Positions 9,796 to 18,309 of a stretch of 64,000 nucleotides of DNA are shown in pieces. How positions within the stretch are numbered: the first letter of the stretch is position 1; every line of letters begins with the position of its first letter. Under the pieces are notes generated by a model that had not been told where the DNA came from, did not search any database, and saw only the letters and a list, made by a program, of their open reading frames with translations. The DNA is from Pseudooceanicola atlanticus. GTDB lineage: Bacteria > Pseudomonadota > Alphaproteobacteria > Rhodobacterales > Rhodobacteraceae. The stretch spans positions 124,001 to 188,000 of the forward strand of contig NZ_AQQX01000001.1 in the NCBI RefSeq assembly GCF_000768315.1, given 5' to 3'. The translations under genes were made by a program, and so were the position numbers.

Positions 9796-11128
9796 TCGAC
9801 ATGTCCTCGATCAGGATCGACGGGACGACGTGGCTCAGATGCGTCCGCGCGTCGTTGGCAGGGATGATCCGGGCCAGCATCTCGATCAGGTTACCGGCAA
9901 TCGTGCCTTCGCTGACAGTGTGCGAGATCTTCCCGTTCTCGACCCAGAACCCCGCCGCACCGCGCGAATAATCGCCCGTGTTGGGGTTGATCGTCGACCC
10001 GATCAGCGAGGTCACGAGGAACCCGGTGCCCATCTGCGCGATAAGGTCCTCGCGGGTCGCCTCGCCCTGGGTCAGCGCGATGTTCCAGTTGCTGGGCGAG
10101 GGCGGAGAGGACAGGCCCCGCGCCGCGTTCCCGGTCGAGCTCATGCCCAGCTTGCGCGCGGTGGCGAGGTCCAGCGTCCAGCCCGTCAGCATGCCATTTT
10201 CCACGATGGCCCGCTTGCGCGTCGCCAGACCCTCGGAATCGAAGGGGCGGGATCCGGGGATGCGCGCGCGATGCGGATCCTCGATCACCGACAGTGCCTC
10301 CGGCAGGACCTGTTTGCCCAGGTGGTCGCGCAGGAAGGATGCACCCCGGGCGATGGCCGCGCCGTTCACCGCGCCCAGCAGGTGGCCGATCAGGCTGCCG
10401 CTGATGCGTTCGTCGAACAGAACGGGATAGCGCCCGGTCTTGGGTTGTACCGGGTTCAGGCGGGCCACGGCGCGTTCGCCGGCCTTCTGTCCGATCTCCT
10501 GCGGGCTTCGCAGGTCGGATTGGTGCAGGCGCATGTCGCCGTCGCTGTCCCGCTCCATCCCGGTGCCGGTCCCTGCAATGGCCGTGCAGTAGGTCTGGCG
10601 ATGCGTCCGCTTGTAGCCTCCGCCGAAGCCGTTGGTCGCTGCCAGGTAGACGCGGCTGAACCCGTAGGAACTGCCCGCGGATTGCACCTGCGTGACACCG
10701 TCAACGGCCAGGGCGGCCTCTTCGGCGGCCAGAGCGTCCTGCAACATGTCCTGCGGCGAGGGTTCGGCGCTGTCATCCCAGAGGTCCAGCGCGTCGACAC
10801 TTGCCGGATCGCCCAGCTGATCGGCCCCGGCCAGGCCGACATAGGGGTCCTCGGGGGCTTCGCGGGCCATGGCGACGGCGCGTTCCGCCATCTCGGTCAT
10901 CGCGTCATCGCGCAGGTCCGAGGACGACACGCAGGCCTGCCGCTGCCCCACCAGCACGCGCAATCCGATCTCGACGCCTTCGGACCGCTCCGCCTCTTCC
11001 AGCTTGCCCGCGCGCACCCCGATCGAGGTGGCAGAGCCATCCCGCGCCAGCGCATCGGCCTGGTCGGCCCCGGCGCGCCGTGCGGCATCCAGCATTCGGG
11101 TTGTCAGATCGGTGAGGTCCAGTGTCAT
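9782..11128 (-). CDS. pmbA: TldD/PmbA family protein (PmbA/TldE subunit)
   Basis: 448 residues, full length for PmbA/TldE. It has the N-terminal helical region with ADQADALARDG, the central RTHRQTYCTAIAGTGTGMERD block, and the C-terminal SPSNWNIALTQGEATREDLIAQMGTGFLVTSLIGS. PmbA forms a heterodimer with TldD that degrades unfolded peptides and processes microcins and CcdA. The metal-binding HExxxH belongs to TldD, so its absence here fits the E subunit. Transcription runs into the phosphatase gene. Confidence 0.9.
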   Translation of the reverse strand: MTLDLTDLTTRMLDAARRAGADQADALARDGSATSIGVRAGKLEEAERSEGVEIGLRVLVGQRQACVSSSDLRDDAMTEMAERAVAMAREAPEDPYVGLAGADQLGDPASVDALDLWDDSAEPSPQDMLQDALAAEEAALAVDGVTQVQSAGSSYGFSRVYLAATNGFGGGYKRTHRQTYCTAIAGTGTGMERDSDGDMRLHQSDLRSPQEIGQKAGERAVARLNPVQPKTGRYPVLFDERISGSLIGHLLGAVNGAAIARGASFLRDHLGKQVLPEALSVIEDPHRARIPGSRPFDSEGLATRKRAIVENGMLTGWTLDLATARKLGMSSTGNAARGLSSPPSPSNWNIALTQGEATREDLIAQMGTGFLVTSLIGSTINPNTGDYSRGAAGFWVENGKISHTVSEGTIAGNLIEMLARIIPANDARTHLSHVVPSILIEDMSIAGQ

Positions 11129-11245
11129 TTCGCATCCTTTTGCAGCCCTACCGAGGTAGCGGTGAACCGCGCGGGAAACAAGGCTGCGGACGACAAAGCC
11201 CTGCGCCGAAAGGGTCCGGCGCGGGGCGTATCAGGGGTTTGGCTG

Positions 11246-12799
11246 TTATTGCAGCGGGATCGGATTGCCGTTGACGGTCAGCGACCCTTCCTTGGTCAGA
11301 ACGACATCCGCCGACAGGTCATCCGGGCCGGTTTCGACCTTTCCCAGCTGCTTGGCCATGCCGGAAGCCATCATCGCCGGACCCGGCGGGATCAGGCCCA
11401 TCTGGGACAGTTTGTCGATCAGGCCGGTCACCCCGGTCAGCCGCAGGTTGGCGGTGCCGCCAAACGCGGGCATGTCGGAGTCGAAGATGCTTTGCGCGGA
11501 ATTGTCGACGTCCAGGTCGGCATCGGCGGCGATGGTTGCGCCGGCCGCGCTGATCAGCAGCTTTTCGATGACCAGTTTCGACACTTCGCCGGGCACGCCG
11601 CCGGTCATGCCGAGCGTGCTCATCTCTTCCTCGTCCATCAGGTCGACGAAAAGCTTGCCGACACCCGACACGTCCAGTTCGGCGGTGACGGGATCATGCG
11701 GCAGGGCATTGCCCGGATCGGCCATCATCCAGACCTCGGGGGGCAGCTCCACCTCGGTCAGGGTCAGGCTCGCGCCGAAGGTCTGATCGGTGTCCGATGC
11801 CATCAGCGGCACCGAGATACCCAGCCCGAAGGCGGCCATGCCCGACCGGATCGGGAAAGGGATGTCCGACCCTTCGGCGGTGAAGTTCAGCTGGTTGACC
11901 AGGAAATCATAGGTCATCCCGGCTGCCGACATGGCGATGTCGAACGTGCCGCCCTCGGAAATCGTGGACAGCTTGAACGAGGTCTCGTCGTCCGAGAAAT
12001 CCATCACCGAGTTGCCGCCGGTATAGGTCATCTGACCGTCCACCGCGTAGCCGGCCTCGATCGCGGCGACCATGTCGGTCATGTCCATGTCCGGCGGGAA
12101 GGTCCCGCTGGCCGTCGAGGTGATGCCACGGCTTTCACCGATCCACTTGAAGAAGCCCGGCTCATCCGGTTTCGGGCTGGTCACGTCGATGTTGTAAGCC
12201 ACTTTGACGATTGAGAAATCCTGCATCGCCTGGATCAACCCGGCCGAGGTCACGCGGCTTTGGCCCTCCATGCCTTCGAGGATCACCGACATCTCGCCCG
12301 GGGTCGGGAAGGTGCCGTTCTTGCCGTCGAATTCGTCCAGGCTGATGCCGATGCGGACGGAATCGAAATCGTAGGTGATGTCGTCCGGCGTGCCGGAGGC
12401 GACCATATCATAACCCTCGGCGGTCAGCGTCGCGGTGAGGGTGAAATCCTCTCCGTTGAAGCCGTCGCCGACCACGGTCATGGTCGAGCTTTCAGGCACC
12501 TCGATGGCGACGGTTCCATCGCCGCGTTCGGTCATGGCGACGTTTTCCATCGTCAGGGTCAGGATGCCGCCGGTCATGTCGGCATCGGGATCGGCGGGAA
12601 TCTCCATGGACATGGAGAACTCGGGCCAGAACAGGTTGTCGCCCTGCATCTCGGGCTCCGAAAGGGACTGGTAGCCGAAGGCATCGGCGTATTGCGTCCA
12701 TTGTGCGAACACGTCGGACGGGGTGACATCGGCCAGGGCCGGACCCGACATCGCGGCGATTATTGCCCCGGTCGCAAGGGGTTGAAACAATTTCGACAT
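11246..12799 (-). CDS. DUF2125 domain exported protein
   Basis: 517 residues with a Sec signal peptide (MSKLFQPLATGAIIAAMSG, predicted cleavage after PALA). The body is beta-rich with many repeats of the type FTLTATLTAEGY and NLRLTGVTGLIDKLSQMGLIPPGP. It matches the DUF2125 family of Rhodobacterales, predicted periplasmic or outer-membrane-associated, possibly AsmA-like. The function is unknown. Its promoter region is shared with the divergent SDR gene (about 137 bases). Confidence 0.8.
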   Translation of the reverse strand: MSKLFQPLATGAIIAAMSGPALADVTPSDVFAQWTQYADAFGYQSLSEPEMQGDNLFWPEFSMSMEIPADPDADMTGGILTLTMENVAMTERGDGTVAIEVPESSTMTVVGDGFNGEDFTLTATLTAEGYDMVASGTPDDITYDFDSVRIGISLDEFDGKNGTFPTPGEMSVILEGMEGQSRVTSAGLIQAMQDFSIVKVAYNIDVTSPKPDEPGFFKWIGESRGITSTASGTFPPDMDMTDMVAAIEAGYAVDGQMTYTGGNSVMDFSDDETSFKLSTISEGGTFDIAMSAAGMTYDFLVNQLNFTAEGSDIPFPIRSGMAAFGLGISVPLMASDTDQTFGASLTLTEVELPPEVWMMADPGNALPHDPVTAELDVSGVGKLFVDLMDEEEMSTLGMTGGVPGEVSKLVIEKLLISAAGATIAADADLDVDNSAQSIFDSDMPAFGGTANLRLTGVTGLIDKLSQMGLIPPGPAMMASGMAKQLGKVETGPDDLSADVVLTKEGSLTVNGNPIPLQ

Positions 12800-12935
12800 C
12801 TACAATGATCCTCATGAGTCAAGTATTGCGCACAGGATCCGGGGTAGAGTTCCGCCCGTCAAGTCATGGGAAGCTTTACCTTGACATCGGCGAAGGATTA
12901 CCAACGGCACAACCATCGAACCGAAAGGACAGGCG

Positions 12936-13691
12936 ATGACGGATTTGACCGGAAAAGTGGCCATGATTACTGGCGCGAGCCGCGGCATCGGTGCCGCTGC
13001 GGCCCATGTCTTTGCCGAAGCGGGGGCCAAGGTCGTCCTGCTGGCCCGAAACGGCGAAGCGATTGCCGAACTGGCCGGAGAGATCGGCGAGAACGCGGTG
13101 GCCGTGCCCTGCGACATCTCCCGCTACTGGGAGGTCCAGGCTGCCGTGAATGCCGCTCTGGAGGCCTTCGGACAGCTGGACATCCTGATCGGGAATGCCG
13201 GGATCCTGCAGCCGATCACCCATCTCGTGGATGCCGATCCGGATGAGTGGGGTCAGGTAATCGACGTCAATATCAAGGGCGTTTTCAATGGCTTCCGTGC
13301 TGCGATGCCGGTGATGATGGCCGGGGGCGGCGGCACGATCATCACCGTTTCCTCAGGCGCCGCGCATAGCCCGCTGGAAGGCTGGAGCGCCTATTGCACC
13401 TCCAAGGCCGGGGCGGCGATGCTGACCCGCGCCGCGCACCTGGAAGCCGCCGACAAGGGCATGCGGATCATGGGCCTGTCGCCGGGCACCGTGGCCACCC
13501 AGATGCAGCGCGACATCAAGGCCAGCGGCGTCAACCCGGTGAGCGAGCTGAACTGGGAAGACCACATTCCCCCCGAATGGCCCGCCCGCGCCCTGCTGTG
13601 GATGTGTGGACCCGAGGCGGATGGCCACCTGGGCGAAGAGATCTCGCTGCGTGACGAAGGGGTGCGCCGCCGGATCGGGGTCATCAAATGA
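12936..13691 (+). CDS. SDR family oxidoreductase
   Basis: 251-residue classical short-chain dehydrogenase. It has the Rossmann motif TGASRGIGAA (about 11-20), NAG (about 87-89), the catalytic Ser in VSSGAAHS, and YCTSK as the Tyr-Lys pair. Its stop overlaps the ATG of the following crotonase-like gene (ATGA at 13688-13691), so the two are translationally coupled. The substrate is not predictable; a hydroxyacyl or keto-acyl substrate would fit the partner. Confidence 0.88.
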   Translation: MTDLTGKVAMITGASRGIGAAAAHVFAEAGAKVVLLARNGEAIAELAGEIGENAVAVPCDISRYWEVQAAVNAALEAFGQLDILIGNAGILQPITHLVDADPDEWGQVIDVNIKGVFNGFRAAMPVMMAGGGGTIITVSSGAAHSPLEGWSAYCTSKAGAAMLTRAAHLEAADKGMRIMGLSPGTVATQMQRDIKASGVNPVSELNWEDHIPPEWPARALLWMCGPEADGHLGEEISLRDEGVRRRIGVIK

Positions 13692-14299
13692 TCGAGATCG
13701 CGCGCGAGGACGCGCTGACGATCATCACCATCGACCGCCAGGACAAGGCCAATTCCCTGACCGGAGAGATGCTGTCGGACCTGGCCGAAGCCTTTGAAAA
13801 CGCGAAAGACTCTCGCGCGATCATCCTGACGGGACGGGGCAAGGTGTTCTCTGCCGGAGCCGATCTGGAGGAAGCGCGGGCGGGGCTTGCGACCTCTCCG
13901 CTCTGGGAACGGTTGTCGGGGGCGGTGGCCGCCGCGCCGGGTCTGACCATCGCCGCGCTGAACGGCACGCTGGCCGGGGGCGCCATGGGCATGGCGCTGG
14001 CCTGCGACATCCGCCTGGCCGTGCCGGGGGCGAAATTCTTCTACCCCGTGATGAAGCTGGGCTATCTGCCGCAACCCTCCGATCCGGGGCGGATGGCGGC
14101 GTTGATCGGGCCGGCGCGGACCAAGATGATCCTGATGGGCGGCCAGAAGATCCCCGCCGAAGAGGCGCTGACCTACGGGCTCGTCGACCGCATCGTCGAC
14201 CCGGCGGATCTGCTGGAAACGGCGCGCGGGATCTGCGCCGACACGCTGGCCGCCAAGCCCGAGATCGCCGCCGGAATCAAGGCCATGTGCCAAGGTTGA
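13688..14299 (+). CDS. Short enoyl-CoA hydratase/isomerase-family protein
   Basis: 203 residues, about 50 shorter than a normal crotonase. It keeps the oxyanion-hole block GRGKVFSAGADLEEA and NGTLAGGAMGMALACDIRLA. The usual first catalytic Glu position (xPExxLG) reads YPVMKLG, and the loop after it (PQPSDPGRMAALIG) lacks the second Glu. It may therefore not be a hydratase; it could be an isomerase, a thioesterase or a non-catalytic partner. It overlaps the SDR gene by 4 bases. Confidence 0.8.
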   Translation: MIEIAREDALTIITIDRQDKANSLTGEMLSDLAEAFENAKDSRAIILTGRGKVFSAGADLEEARAGLATSPLWERLSGAVAAAPGLTIAALNGTLAGGAMGMALACDIRLAVPGAKFFYPVMKLGYLPQPSDPGRMAALIGPARTKMILMGGQKIPAEEALTYGLVDRIVDPADLLETARGICADTLAAKPEIAAGIKAMCQG

Positions 14300-14330
14300 A
14301 ACGGGCCTGAAATTAGGGCCGAAACGGGCA

Positions 14331-14385
14331 TCGGTATCACGTCGGTATGACGTCGGTATTGCGTCGGTGCGATATCGGTTCGCGC
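14331..14385. repeat. 11-bp tandem repeat, five units
   Basis: Five consecutive 11-base units start with TCGGT: TCGGTATCACG, TCGGTATGACG, TCGGTATTGCG, TCGGTGCGATA and TCGGTTCGCGC. The first three are near-identical and the last two decayed. The period is close to one DNA helical turn. It lies in the short gap between the convergent crotonase-like and HNH genes. Confidence 0.85.
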
Positions 14386-14395
14386 CGCCCCGCCC

Positions 14396-14695
14396 CTAGC
14401 GCCGCTTGCGCCGCCCGCCCGGTGTCTTGGAATGGAACCCGGGCGGGCGCTTTGCCACCCAGGCAAAGAATTTCGCCAGCCGCGGATGCGCCCTCAGCTT
14501 CTCGGGCGTGTCGTAATCGCGGGCCAGCTCGGCCTCGGTCAGGGTGGCGTGGATCTCGTTGTGACAGATCTGGTGCACCCGGATGACCGGCCCGCCCTTG
14601 CCACCCTTCAGCTTGGGAACGAGGTGATGCAACGAGGATTTCGCCGTCTCGGGGATCGGGCGCAGGCAGAGGGGGCAGATCGGGTCGTCGCTCAT
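14396..14695 (-). CDS. Small HNH endonuclease-fold protein
   Basis: 99 residues from ATG 14695. It contains a zinc knuckle CPLCLRPI near the N-terminus, the His pair in SSLHHLVPKLKGGKGG and the later HQICHNEIHATLTEAEL, the arrangement of small HNH proteins (ICPLCxR...HHxxPxxxGG...CxxCHxxIHA). The C-terminus is basic (GGRRKRR). An in-frame upstream extension is possible but lacks HNH character. Such stand-alone proteins are common in Rhodobacterales, and a nuclease role is inferred only from the fold. Confidence 0.85.
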   Translation of the reverse strand: MSDDPICPLCLRPIPETAKSSLHHLVPKLKGGKGGPVIRVHQICHNEIHATLTEAELARDYDTPEKLRAHPRLAKFFAWVAKRPPGFHSKTPGGRRKRR

Positions 14696-14793
14696 CGTTT
14701 GGGCCTTGGCTGGATCGACAGGGTGGCAGAGCGGATCGCCCTTGTCATTCCCCCCGCCGCATCGCAGGTAGAGCGAAACGGGAAGGCGACGAC

Positions 14794-15978
14794 GTGGCAA
14801 CAGGATTGGTGATCGGGGGCGGACCGGCAGGTCTGATGGCGGCAGAGGCCATGGCCCGCGCCGGCCTGTCCGTCACCGTGGCCGAAGCCCGTCCCAGCCT
14901 GGCGCGCAAGTTCCTGATGGCGGGCAAGTCGGGGCTAAACCTCACCAAGGACGAAGAGCTCCAACCTTTCCTGGCTGCCTACGAAGACGCCGCCCTCGCC
15001 CTGCGCCCGATGCTTGAGGCGTTCGGCCCGGCGCAGGTCCGCGCCTGGGCCGAGGAGCTGGGACAGCCGCTTTTCACCGGGACCACCGGTCGGGTCTTTC
15101 CGCAGGCGATGAAAGCCTCGCCCCTGTTGCGCGCCTGGCTGCGGCGGCTGGGGGACATGGGCGTTGAAACCCGGACCCGCTGGCGCTGGACCGGATGGGA
15201 CGGGGCGGATGCCATGTTTGACACGGCCGATGGTCCGCAGCGCGTCGCGGCGGATGTCACCGTGATGGCCATGGGCGGGGCCAGCTGGGCGCGTCTGGGG
15301 TCTGACGGGGTATGGGCCCGGCAATTCGGGGACCGGGTCGCGCCGTTCCGGCCCGCCAATGTCGGCCTGTCGGTTCATTGGTCGGAGAAGATGGAGCCGC
15401 AATTCGGCGCGCCGCTGAAGGCCATTGCGCTTACCGCGGGCGACCTGCAGAGCCGGGGCGAATGCGTCATCACCGGCAAGGGGCTGGAAGGGGCGGGCAT
15501 TTATGCGCTGTCCCGTGCCCTGCGCGATGGCGCGCCGCTGGTCATGGACCTGGCCCCGGACATCCCGCTGGACCGGCTGCGCGCAAAGCTGTCGCGGCGG
15601 CGGCGCGGCGACAGCCTGGCCTCGCACCTGCGGCGCAACCTGCGGCTGGACCCGGCGAAACGGTCACTGTTGATGGAATTCGGCCGGCCCTTGCCCGATG
15701 ACCTGGCCCCGCTGCTCAAGGCGCTGCCGATCCGGCACCAGGGGGTGCTGCCGATGGACCAGGCGATTTCCACCGCCGGTGGGCTGCGCTTCGACGCGGT
15801 TGAGCCGTCGCTGATGCTGCGCGATCGCCCCGGCACCTTTGCGGTCGGAGAGATGCTGGACTGGGAGGCGCCGACGGGCGGCTACCTTCTGACAGCCTGC
15901 CTGGCGACCGGCCTGTGGGCCGGCCGCGCGGCTGCCGATTACGCGGCTTCCTTTTCCGACGCGACAGCGCGCGAATAG
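14794..15978 (+). CDS. TIGR03862/HI0933-family flavoprotein (NAD(P)/FAD-dependent)
   Basis: 394 residues, with a proposed GTG start at 14794 preceded by a GGAAGG site. The N-terminal dinucleotide motif is VIGGGPAGLMAAEAMA (about residues 6-21), followed by KFLMAGKSGLNLTKDE, the second signature of the HI0933/YhiN family. The FAD-closing motif near the C-terminus is TFAVGEMLDWEAPTGGYLL. The family's physiological reaction is mostly unknown. The 3' end overlaps the end of the convergent GST gene (15939-15978). Confidence 0.87.
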   Translation: MATGLVIGGGPAGLMAAEAMARAGLSVTVAEARPSLARKFLMAGKSGLNLTKDEELQPFLAAYEDAALALRPMLEAFGPAQVRAWAEELGQPLFTGTTGRVFPQAMKASPLLRAWLRRLGDMGVETRTRWRWTGWDGADAMFDTADGPQRVAADVTVMAMGGASWARLGSDGVWARQFGDRVAPFRPANVGLSVHWSEKMEPQFGAPLKAIALTAGDLQSRGECVITGKGLEGAGIYALSRALRDGAPLVMDLAPDIPLDRLRAKLSRRRRGDSLASHLRRNLRLDPAKRSLLMEFGRPLPDDLAPLLKALPIRHQGVLPMDQAISTAGGLRFDAVEPSLMLRDRPGTFAVGEMLDWEAPTGGYLLTACLATGLWAGRAAADYAASFSDATARE

Positions 15979-16535
15979 GCGTCGCGGGCGCCCATCCGCT
16001 TCATGTAATCAACCATCGCATCGCTGACAGGGAATTTCGCGCCGCGGCCCCAGCCCAGAGTATGGGTCAGCAGGATATCGGTGATCGTCATCTCGTCGCC
16101 CATGACGAAGGGGCCCTGGAACCGGGCTTCGATCCCTTTCAGGTTCCGCTCCCATTCCCATTTGGCGGTGTCCTTGACGCCCGCGACGCGGCGCTCTTCG
16201 GGCAGAATGAAGCCGTGGCGGGTGGCGGACCAGATGATCGATTCGAGGTCATCGAGAACCTGGAAGGTCACGGCATCCTGCTTGGCCCGCGCGATGGTGC
16301 CGGCGGGCGCGGTCAGCTTGCCGTGCTTGTCGGCGAGGTAGGTCAGGATCGCGGCGCTGTCGGAAATCGCTTCGCCATCCTCCACCAGCACCGGCATCTT
16401 GCCGATCGGGGTGTATTTCAGGATTTCCGGCGTGTGCTGCTTGGCCCGGATGCGGTCATAGGCCTCTCCGATCTCCTCCAGCATCCAGATGACGCGGAAC
16501 GTGCGATTCTGCGCGGCGCCGATGACGGTGTACAT
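15939..16535 (-). CDS. Glutathione S-transferase family protein
   Basis: 198 residues. The N-terminal thioredoxin-like domain runs MYTVIGAAQNRTFRVIWMLEE with the cis-Pro block KMPVLVEDGEAISDSAAILTYLA (glutathione-binding Glu-Ser replaced by Asp-Ser). The C-terminal helical domain contains FVMGDEMTITDILLTHTL, the GST N-capping motif. The start at 16535 is chosen because a GGGAGG site lies 7 bases before it; the frame stays open further upstream. The substrate is unknown. Confidence 0.88.
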   Translation of the reverse strand: MYTVIGAAQNRTFRVIWMLEEIGEAYDRIRAKQHTPEILKYTPIGKMPVLVEDGEAISDSAAILTYLADKHGKLTAPAGTIARAKQDAVTFQVLDDLESIIWSATRHGFILPEERRVAGVKDTAKWEWERNLKGIEARFQGPFVMGDEMTITDILLTHTLGWGRGAKFPVSDAMVDYMKRMGARDAYSRAVASEKEAA

Positions 16536-16633
16536 GATGTGTCCTCCCTTTTTCTGGACGGAGCAGACAGGATGAGAGGGGAAAAATCCACGTGGTTTTT
16601 CCTGACCCTGCGTCACGAGGGCTGAGGGGCCGC

Positions 16634-16752
16634 GCCGCCTCCGGCGGGAGTATTTTGGCAAGGTGAAGCTGGGGGTTGGCGCGCCATCCCAGGGGGCGCG
16701 CGCGGTGGAGAGGGGCGCGATCCCCTGCTTCATCTTGCCATAAATACTCAAA
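16634..16752. repeat. Dispersed intergenic repeat, facing pair (copies A and A')
   Basis: Copy A (16634-16675, forward) contains GCCTCCGGCGGGAGTATTTT followed by GGCAAGGTGAAGC. Copy A' (16721-16752) is the same unit reversed (CCCTGCTTCATCTTGCC then ATAAATACTCA). Together they could fold into a long imperfect hairpin. They fill the gap between the GST gene and holA. Further copies lie at 24876, 28755 and 34203. Confidence 0.8.
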
Positions 16753-16774
16753 ATGCCGACGGGCGCGGCCTGGA

Positions 16775-17800
16775 TCAGCGGCGGGCCATCATGGCGAGCC
16801 GGATCAGCGTGCGTTCCACCAGGGCCATCTGCGGCGCGGTCTGGGCGGCGGAGCGCAGGGCGAGGTCGGTTTCGGTGATCGCGGTCAGCGCGTCCTGAAG
16901 TTTCGGCGCGCCCCAGTTCTGGGCCTGGCGCAGCACCAGGTCGCGGCGCGGTCCGAAGATCGGGGGGCGGACGCGGCCGATGCCTTCGGCCGGGCCGCCG
17001 GGTGCTGCGGCGACGGCGTAGAGGGTGCGGAAGTGGCGCATCATCCCGATGCAGAGCGAGACCGGCTGCACCCCCTGGGCGCGCAGGCGCTGCATTAGGG
17101 GGCCGATTTCGCCGGTCTTGGCCTCGGCCACGATATCGAGCATCTCGTCGATCTCGGCCTCGGTCGTGGCGGGGGCGACGGCGGCGATGTCCTCGGGGAT
17201 GACCGGCGATTCGTCGCCATGCTTGTAGAGGACCAGCTTTTCCAGCGTCTGGCGGAAATCGCCGGGATCGAGCGCCATGGCCAGCGTCGACAGATCGCGC
17301 AGTGACTCTTGCGGCAGATTGCGCAGGCCAGCGCGGGACAGTTCGGCCTCGATCTCGGCCCGGGTGGGCGGGTTGTCGTAGATCGCGGCCGCATAGGCGT
17401 TCTTGTGACCTTCGAAGAACTTGCGCAGTTTCGAGGTCGGTTTCAGCTGGCCGGCGGTGATGACCACCTGCGCGTCACCCGGCTGCCAGTCTTCCAGCGC
17501 GGGCAGGATGGCGGGGGCCTGCGCTTCGGTTGCGTCCTCGACAAAGACGACGCGGGGGCCGGGGAAGAAGCCCACGGCCTTGATCGCGTCGGACAGCATG
17601 GCGGGGTCGCGGCGGATTTCGGCGGCGGGCATGCGGGACAGGCGCATTTCCTCTTCGCCCTTGGGACCGACAAGCGCGGCGATGACCTCCTGCCGTTTCA
17701 GGGCGATGCGCATCCCGTCGGCGCCGTAGATCAGCAGGCCGGTCTTGTCCGGGTCGGGTCGGGCGAAATAGCCGGAAGCGTCGCGGGCGTTGAGTTTCAT
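16775..17800 (-). CDS. holA: DNA polymerase III subunit delta
   Basis: 341 residues, normal for HolA. It is the clamp-loader subunit that opens the beta clamp. Seen here: the N-terminal YGADGMRIALKRQEVIAAL region, VVFVEDATEAQAPAILPALEDW, VITAGQLKPTSKLRKFFEGHKN and the C-terminal LRAQGVQPVSLCIGMMRHFRTLY helical domain. It is the third gene of a leuS-lptE-holA operon, an order conserved across Proteobacteria, and starts 11 bases after the lptE stop. Confidence 0.93.
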   Translation of the reverse strand: MKLNARDASGYFARPDPDKTGLLIYGADGMRIALKRQEVIAALVGPKGEEEMRLSRMPAAEIRRDPAMLSDAIKAVGFFPGPRVVFVEDATEAQAPAILPALEDWQPGDAQVVITAGQLKPTSKLRKFFEGHKNAYAAAIYDNPPTRAEIEAELSRAGLRNLPQESLRDLSTLAMALDPGDFRQTLEKLVLYKHGDESPVIPEDIAAVAPATTEAEIDEMLDIVAEAKTGEIGPLMQRLRAQGVQPVSLCIGMMRHFRTLYAVAAAPGGPAEGIGRVRPPIFGPRRDLVLRQAQNWGAPKLQDALTAITETDLALRSAAQTAPQMALVERTLIRLAMMARR

Positions 17801-17811
17801 CCCCGCGCCCC

Positions 17812-18309
17812 TCAGGCCGAGGGCGCGGCGGCGATCAGGCGGGTGACGATGTCATCGGCCAGGATCGTGGTCAGCCGTTCCTGCGCGGTGCGCCGGGCGG
17901 CCCGCGTCGCCACGGTGGAGCCGGTGGCAGAATAGCCCGCGAAGTTTTCCACCGACCCTTCGGTGATCACCCGGCCGTCCAGCGTTTCCAGCTTGTAGGT
18001 GGCGGTGCCGACCAGGTTGAACCGGCGGGTGATGTTGTTGGCGGTGATCGCGATCCGTTCCTCGGAAAGCGCCAGGTCGTAGGAGAGCCGGTAATCGGGC
18101 GTGTCCGTCCGGCCCAGGCGATCCTCCAGGTGGCGGGTCATGAGGTAGGTTTCGGTGGTCGAGGGTTCCGAGACCTCGACCCGGTCGGTCAGGCGCGACG
18201 CGCCGCCCGCCGGCCCGTAGGCCGGGGTGAAGCCGCAGGCCGACAGGGCGACCGCGACCGGGGTCGCGGCCAGCCAGGCCAGGGCTTTGCGTCGGTTACA
18301 TGACGACAT
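17812..18309 (-). CDS. lptE: LPS assembly lipoprotein LptE
   Basis: 165-residue lipoprotein. The signal peptide ends in the lipobox LSAC with the lipidated Cys at about residue 25, then GFTPAYGP, the hallmark start of alphaproteobacterial LptE. It plugs and assembles the outer-membrane LPS translocon LptD. It overlaps the end of leuS by 14 bases and precedes holA. Two Arg before the hydrophobic core ([10 protein letters not shown]) look twin-arginine-like, but a Sec lipoprotein path is the usual one. Confidence 0.92.
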   Translation of the reverse strand: MSSCNRRKALAWLAATPVAVALSACGFTPAYGPAGGASRLTDRVEVSEPSTTETYLMTRHLEDRLGRTDTPDYRLSYDLALSEERIAITANNITRRFNLVGTATYKLETLDGRVITEGSVENFAGYSATGSTVATRAARRTAQERLTTILADDIVTRLIAAAPSA

